NCBI GenBank assembly: GCA_963922565.1
Contig: CAWUIQ010000017.1
Span: forward strand, 6,981 to 70,980
Direction: 5' to 3'
DNA: 64,000 nucleotides
DNA from: JBCBKL01 sp963922565
Lineage (GTDB): Bacteria > Pseudomonadota > Alphaproteobacteria > Rhodobacterales > Rhodobacteraceae
Shown in pieces: positions 59,612-64,000 of the stretch (positions are counted from its first letter, which is position 1; each line of letters begins with the position of its first letter). A program made the translations under genes and the position numbers. The notes under the pieces are model-generated. The model worked only from the letters and a program-made list of their open reading frames with translations, made no database searches and had not been told where the DNA came from.

Positions 59612-61492
59612 ATGGGTGATCCGCGTTTGCGCTTGTCCGGGCCGCGCCGCGGGCCCCCAGTCGAACCGCCAAGACGGCGGCGTATGGGCGATCACCTGGT
59701 CGATGCGGGGCGGATATCCAAACAATCGCTGAACCACGCCCTGTCGCTGCAAAGCCGTCTTGATGCACGGCTTGGCGACATTCTTGTCGGTGAGAATTAC
59801 GTCCAGCCCGACGACATACTCGATGCCCTCTCTCGCCAATATCAGGTGGACCGGATCGATCTTCGGTCCGATCCGCCGGAGCTCGAGATGGCGGATGCGC
59901 TGCCCGCCTCTGCCTGTCTTGCCAATCTGATCGTGCCATGGCGCTGGATCGGCGACACGCTGATGATCGCCACGACCCGCCCCGATCTGCTGGAAAGCCA
60001 TCGGCGCGGTCTTGGCCCCCTCGCCCCCGAATTGCTGCCCGTGCTGGCCCCGCCCGACCAGATCAAGGCGCAGATCAGCAGGCTTTATGGGCAAGAGCTG
60101 GCCGCGCGCGCCGTCGAATGTGTGCCCGAAAGCGAAAGCTGCCGATTGTTTGGCGCGCCCTCGGGGTTCCGGACGGCCCTGTTGATCATCGCCCTGTGCG
60201 GATTGACTGCAGCCGTGATTCTGGCCCCCTTCGGCACATTGACGATCATGATCGCGGCGGCAGTCCTGTGCCTTGTCCTGACCACCGGCCTTAAACTCGG
60301 CGCGCTTGTCGCACATCACGTCCCGCGGCGGACCACTTCCCCGCCCGCTGCAGAGACCGGCCAGCGCCTGCCCCGTGTTTCGGTGATGGTTCCACTCTTC
60401 AAGGAACACGAGATTGCCCATGCCCTGATCGAACGGCTGAACCGGCTGACCTATCCCAAGACGCTGCTCGATATCGTGCTGGTGCTCGAAGCAAAGGACG
60501 AGGTCACGCGCCAGACGCTTGCGCGCACATCCCTGCCGCATTGGATGTCGGTGATCGAGGTGCCTGATGATGGCGCGCTTACGACGAAACCGCGGGCGCT
60601 GAACTATGCCCTCGATTTTTGCGAGGGCGATATCATCGGCGTCTGGGATGCCGAGGACGCGCCCGAGCCGGACCAGATCGAGACCGTGGTAGAGCGGTTC
60701 GCCATGGCCCCCGACGACGTTGCCTGCCTGCAGGGGCGGCTCGACTATTACAACGCCCGCACCAACTGGATGTCGCGCTGCTTTGCAATTGAATACGCAA
60801 CGTGGTGGCGGCTGTTTCTGCCGGGGATCGCGCGGCTGGGGCTTGTTCTGCCCCTCGGCGGTACAACGCTGTTCTTCCGCCGGTCGATCCTGCAGGAGCT
60901 CGGCGCGTGGGACGCGCATAACGTGACCGAAGATGCTGATCTTGGGATCAGGCTCGCGCGGCACGGTTACCGGACCGAGCTGATCCCGACCGTCACGATG
61001 GAAGAAGCCAATTGCCGACCTTGGAGATGGGTGCGGCAACGATCACGATGGCTCAAGGGCTTCATGATCACCTACCTCGTCCATATGCGGTTTCCGCTCA
61101 GGCTTTGGCGCGATCTCGGCACATGGCGGTTTCTTGGTATTCAAACGATGTTTCTGGCGACATTCGCACAATTCGCCCTCGCCCCCTTCCTGTGGTCCTT
61201 CTGGATCGTAGGCTTTGGTGGTGCGCATCCCGCCACCCAAAGCCTCGGGCACACGGTTATGCCTTATCTCATCGCGCTCTTTGTCGGATCCGAAATCCTG
61301 AACGGCGCGATGGCCCTGATCGCGACATCAGGGCGCAAACACCGACACCTGTGGCCATTTCTGATCATGATGCCGTTCTACTTTGCGCTCGGCACATTCG
61401 CTGCTTTCAAGGCTCTTTTCGAACTGCTGCACAAGCCGTTCTACTGGGACAAAACCCAGCACGGTTACACCCTGGATCAGGCCTCTTCCTGA
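59612..61492 (+). CDS. Family 2 glycosyltransferase with N-terminal MshEN (GspE-N) domain
   Basis: 626 aa; ATG at 59684 is an alternative start because MGDHLVDAGRISKQSLNHAL is the usual MshEN opening. Residues about 25-165 are the MshEN-like domain (LGDILVGENYVQPDDILDAL), often a c-di-GMP sensor. Two membrane segments follow near 185-225, then a GT2 domain with VSVMVPLFKEHE, IIGVWDAEDAPEPDQIE (DxD-like), TEDADLGIRLARHGY and QRSRWLKGF (QxxRW), and three or four C-terminal membrane helices. It resembles NfrB-type synthases of surface polysaccharides. c-di-GMP control is inferred from the domain, not shown. Confidence 0.85.
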   Translation: MGDPRLRLSGPRRGPPVEPPRRRRMGDHLVDAGRISKQSLNHALSLQSRLDARLGDILVGENYVQPDDILDALSRQYQVDRIDLRSDPPELEMADALPASACLANLIVPWRWIGDTLMIATTRPDLLESHRRGLGPLAPELLPVLAPPDQIKAQISRLYGQELAARAVECVPESESCRLFGAPSGFRTALLIIALCGLTAAVILAPFGTLTIMIAAAVLCLVLTTGLKLGALVAHHVPRRTTSPPAAETGQRLPRVSVMVPLFKEHEIAHALIERLNRLTYPKTLLDIVLVLEAKDEVTRQTLARTSLPHWMSVIEVPDDGALTTKPRALNYALDFCEGDIIGVWDAEDAPEPDQIETVVERFAMAPDDVACLQGRLDYYNARTNWMSRCFAIEYATWWRLFLPGIARLGLVLPLGGTTLFFRRSILQELGAWDAHNVTEDADLGIRLARHGYRTELIPTVTMEEANCRPWRWVRQRSRWLKGFMITYLVHMRFPLRLWRDLGTWRFLGIQTMFLATFAQFALAPFLWSFWIVGFGGAHPATQSLGHTVMPYLIALFVGSEILNGAMALIATSGRKHRHLWPFLIMMPFYFALGTFAAFKALFELLHKPFYWDKTQHGYTLDQASS

Positions 61493-62130
61493 CGGGTATC
61501 GGCGTCCTGCTTGAGGCGGGTCATGAACGCGACCGAGATATGGTCGCGCAACGCCTCACCCGCCGCCTTTTCATCATGCGCCTCGATGGCTTTGACGATG
61601 GTGTCGTGTTCGCTTTGGGCAATTTTCGTCCGGCCCGCCGCCGCCAGCGATGTCGTGGCCATCAGGGCCATCGTCCGGTGAACCAGATCAAGCTGCTGCA
61701 CCAGATAGCGGTTGTGCGACGCCAGATGGATCTGCTTGTGAAAACGGCGGTTCGCCCGCGCCAGCGCGGCCGGGTCGTCGATCAGCTTGTTGTCGTCCTC
61801 GACCATCTGCCGCAACAGGCGGATTTCCTCTTCGGTCGCATGACGCGCGGCCAGCGACGCAGCAAGACCCTCAAGCTCACGCCGCACGATATAAAGTTCG
61901 GCCATCTGGTTGTGATCCAGCGACGCGACGATCAGGCTCCGCCCGTCCCGCGACAAGAGCGACTGTGTCTCAAGCCGTTGCAGCGCCTCGCGGATCGGGG
62001 TGCGCGACACGCCAAAACGCTCGGCCAATTCCGATTCCACCAGCCGGTCACCGGGTTTGTAGACACCGACGTCGATCGCTTCGAGGATCAGAGAGTAGGC
62101 ATCGGTGTTTGGCGGTCGTTCGGACGGCAT
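61477..62130 (-). CDS. GntR-family transcriptional regulator (FCD/FadR type)
   Basis: 217 aa from ATG 62130; the longer open frame to 63030 is antisense to the HAD gene. The winged HTH is AIDVGVYKPGDRLVESELAE, then RFGVSRTPIREALQRLETQS. The FCD domain has ANRRFHKQIHLASHNRYLVQ and SEHDTIVKAIEAHDEKAAG, with His residues that bind a metal. FCD regulators sense organic acids. Its end overlaps the convergent glycosyltransferase gene by 16 bases. It is divergent from the HAD gene, with 108 bases between. Confidence 0.9.
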   Translation of the reverse strand: MPSERPPNTDAYSLILEAIDVGVYKPGDRLVESELAERFGVSRTPIREALQRLETQSLLSRDGRSLIVASLDHNQMAELYIVRRELEGLAASLAARHATEEEIRLLRQMVEDDNKLIDDPAALARANRRFHKQIHLASHNRYLVQQLDLVHRTMALMATTSLAAAGRTKIAQSEHDTIVKAIEAHDEKAAGEALRDHISVAFMTRLKQDADTRQEEA

Positions 62131-62238
62131 GGTCAAGCCCCTAAAGATCATTGGATTCCCATACCTTATGGAGCCAAGGCCCATCTGTGCAACCCTCTGC
62201 CCTTGTCGCGGCGCAGCATCGCCCGTATCCCTTGGCGC

Positions 62239-62892
62239 ATGTCTGACCTCGCGCCCGCCTTTGCCCATGTCGACACGTGGGTCTTTGATCTCGACAATAC
62301 GCTCTATCCCCCGTCCGCCCGGCTCTTTGATCAGATCGAAGTGCGGATGACGCAATACGTGATGGATGCCCTTGGCGTGGACAAGGCCGAAGCGGACCGT
62401 TTGCGCGTCCACTACTGGCGGACCCATGGCACAACGCTTGCAGGGTTGATGCGGGAACATGACATCGATCCCGCGCCGTATCTGACGGATGTGCATGATA
62501 TCTCGCTGCATCCGCTTGAACCGGACCCGGTCCTTGCCGACCGCATCGGTGCGCTGCCCGGGCGGCGGATCGTCTACACCAACGGATGCGGGCCCTATGC
62601 CGAACGGGTGCTGGCCGCGCGCGGTCTCGACGGGCTTTTTGATGCCGTCTATGGCGTCGAACACGCGGATTTCCATCCCAAGCCCGACCATCGGGCCTTT
62701 GCCACGGTATTTGCGTCGGACGGATTGGAACCGACGCGGGCCGCGATGTTCGAAGACGAGCCTCGCAACCTCGCCGCACCCCACGCACTCGGGATGCGCA
62801 CAGTGCATGTGGCCGATGCATCGGAACCGGCGGACCACATCCATCATCACACGACCGATCTCACGCACTTTCTGACCCGCGTCACCGGGTAG
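62239..62892 (+). CDS. HAD hydrolase, pyrimidine 5'-nucleotidase type
   Basis: 217 aa from ATG 62239. Motif I is TWVFDLDNTLYPPSARLFDQ, characteristic of the pyrimidine 5'-nucleotidase (Sdt1/Phm8) branch. Motif II is RIVYTNGCGPYAERVL, and KPDHRAFATVFAS with AAMFEDEPRNLAAPHALGM are motifs III and IV. It should dephosphorylate nucleoside monophosphates. It is followed by a ubiquinone-type monooxygenase gene. Confidence 0.88.
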   Translation: MSDLAPAFAHVDTWVFDLDNTLYPPSARLFDQIEVRMTQYVMDALGVDKAEADRLRVHYWRTHGTTLAGLMREHDIDPAPYLTDVHDISLHPLEPDPVLADRIGALPGRRIVYTNGCGPYAERVLAARGLDGLFDAVYGVEHADFHPKPDHRAFATVFASDGLEPTRAAMFEDEPRNLAAPHALGMRTVHVADASEPADHIHHHTTDLTHFLTRVTG

Positions 62893-62952
62893 GACAGGAT
62901 GCCGCTTTGTGCCACCTTTCCCAGCGGCTATGTCTGAGGGACGGAGGCGGAT

Positions 62953-64000
62953 ATGACCCATGAAAGCTATGACATCCTTGTCGCGGGCGGCGGCATTGCA
63001 GGGCTGACGGCGGCGGCGGCCTTCGGTCACGCGGGTTTCAGCGTGATCTGTGTCGACCCGCAGCCCCCTGTCACCGACGAGACGGACGAAAACGCTGACA
63101 TCAGAACCACGGCCCTGCTGCAGCCGGCGCGCGACCTGTTGCAGCGCGCGGGGCTTTGGGATGCGCTGGCGCCGTTTGGGACACCGCTGCAGGTGATGCG
63201 CGTGGCCGATGCGGGCGGTCCGGATGGTGCCGTGCGGCGCGGACGGACCTTCGACGCCAAGGACGTATCCGACGACCCCTTTGGATGGAACTTCCCGAAC
63301 TGGTTGCTGCGGCGCGAGGTTCTTGCACAGATTGACGCCCTGCCGAACGTCACGTTCCGGCCCGGCGTCGCGGCCGAACGCTATCTGGGCCGCACGGCCG
63401 AGGCGCGGGTGCGACTGTCGGACGGATCCGATATTCGGGCCCGGTTGGTGATTGCCGCAGATGGCCGCAACTCACCCATGCGGCACGAGGCCGGGATCGG
63501 CGTGCAGACAACGCAGTATGGGCAGAAGGCCTTGGCATTCGCGGTGACCCATCCGATCCCGCACAGCAATTGCTCGACCGAAATCCACCGCACCGGCGGG
63601 CCCTTCACCCTTGTTCCCCTGCCCGATCGCGACGGCCAACCGCGTTCGGCTGTCGTCTGGATGGACGACGCCCAGAAAAGCGAGGCACGGCTTGCGGCAG
63701 ATATCGAGGACTTCGAGAAGGAGGCCAGCGAACGCAGCGGCTTTATTCAGGGGCCGCTAAAACTGGCCTCGCACCGCTCGATATGGCCCATCATCAGCCA
63801 GCGGGCGCACCGCCTGACCGCGACGCGGCTGGCGCTGGTGGCCGAGGCTGCGCATGTGGTGCCGCCCATTGGAGCCCAGGGGCTGAACATGAGCCTCGCC
63901 GACATCGCGACGCTTTTGGAACTGGCTGCCAAAGACCCGGACACCTTGGGCAACGAAGCGATGCTTGAAAAATACGAACGCGCCCGGGCTACCGACATCC
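62953..64000 (+). CDS. FAD-dependent UbiH/UbiF-family monooxygenase (partial)
   Basis: 349 complete codons are visible from ATG 62953 (GGAGGCGG upstream) and the frame runs off the right edge, so the C-terminus is missing. FAD-binding Rossmann GxGxxG is ILVAGGGIAGLTAAAAFGHA. The second signature ARLVIAADGRNSPMRHEAGI and the third LALVAEAAHVVPPIGAQGLN follow, the latter being the GD/E-AAH pattern of PHBH-fold hydroxylases. Members hydroxylate the ubiquinone ring; which position is not fixed by sequence alone. Confidence 0.9.
   Translation, partial: MTHESYDILVAGGGIAGLTAAAAFGHAGFSVICVDPQPPVTDETDENADIRTTALLQPARDLLQRAGLWDALAPFGTPLQVMRVADAGGPDGAVRRGRTFDAKDVSDDPFGWNFPNWLLRREVLAQIDALPNVTFRPGVAAERYLGRTAEARVRLSDGSDIRARLVIAADGRNSPMRHEAGIGVQTTQYGQKALAFAVTHPIPHSNCSTEIHRTGGPFTLVPLPDRDGQPRSAVVWMDDAQKSEARLAADIEDFEKEASERSGFIQGPLKLASHRSIWPIISQRAHRLTATRLALVAEAAHVVPPIGAQGLNMSLADIATLLELAAKDPDTLGNEAMLEKYERARATDI

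Noticed and set aside
61012..62892. 626-aa plus-strand frame covering the end of the glycosyltransferase, the GntR gene and the HAD gene
   Set aside because: Only its last 217 residues are coding (HAD hydrolase). The upstream part is out of frame with the glycosyltransferase and antisense to the GntR gene.
61477..63030. 517-aa minus-strand frame
   Set aside because: Only the last 217 residues, from ATG 62130, match a GntR regulator; the rest is antisense to the HAD and UbiH-like genes.

Overview
The window is a high-GC, densely packed stretch of an alphaproteobacterial chromosome. It most resembles Rhodobacterales (the Roseobacter group). Grounds for this are the stand-alone aa3 oxidase subunit I gene, the split leucine-degradation operons, the ydcSTUV-patD-like polyamine block, the DUF2244 and YqeY genes beside carA, and heavy use of 4-bp ATGA or GTGA gene overlaps. 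The species cannot be named from the sequence alone. No phage, IS element, CRISPR array or origin was recognised. One tRNA gene (tRNA-Leu, anticodon GAG) is present.

Layout. (1) 1-9380: leucine and isovalerate catabolism on the minus strand in two units: ivd, a small membrane protein and an acyl-CoA synthetase; then mccB, an ASCH protein, mccA, two glutathione transferases and a partial hydroxymethylglutaryl-CoA lyase. An OmpW-like gene sits between them. (2) 9381-9685: a long imperfect inverted repeat with flanking direct repeats. (3) 9686-20739: an orphan DegT-type aminotransferase and housekeeping genes (gph, glmU, glmS, an AlkD-like gene, holB, a TatD hydrolase, a PhnP-like hydrolase, an AEC carrier, a YihY protein). 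(4) 20925-23379: a LysR regulator divergent from a phytanoyl-CoA-dioxygenase-like gene and an HD-oxygenase-like gene, a pair resembling oxidative phosphonate cleavage enzymes (PhnY/PhnZ).

(5) 23698-28701, probably to 29244: the most striking region, a compact and apparently complete azole-modified peptide (TOMM/LAP) operon. It has a 69-aa precursor with a Cys/Ser/Gly tail, a leader-binding zinc-site C protein, a YcaO cyclodehydratase, a SagB-type dehydrogenase and an isoaspartyl-methyltransferase-like protein with a large C-terminal extension, followed by an OsmC protein and a secreted hypothetical protein. The precursor tail carries the motif NCD(T/S)G twice, which suggests the Asp residues as possible methyltransferase targets. 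No exporter or dedicated protease is seen.

(6) 29507-32574: a cupin, then a coupled chain of small ORF, patatin, small secreted ORF and MFS carrier. (7) 32672-33932: an AhpD-like gene divergent from a TetR gene, with two near-identical palindromic operators between them. (8) 34015-40386: polyamine ABC transporter, patD and a LysR gene. (9) 40712-44980: an SMP-30 protein and a 1062-aa cyclase-ATPase. (10) 44993-49281: patatin, short catalase-like haem protein, a conserved hypothetical and a DyP peroxidase, plausibly a lipid-peroxide pathway. (11) 49637-64000: tRNA-Leu, a peptidoglycan-binding protein, a DsbA-like protein, lipB, ctaD, a YHS protein, a second class III cyclase, DUF2244, yqeY-like, carA, a MshEN-glycosyltransferase fusion, a GntR regulator, a HAD phosphatase and a partial UbiH-like monooxygenase.

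All functional calls come from reading motifs in the translated sequence. No database search was possible.
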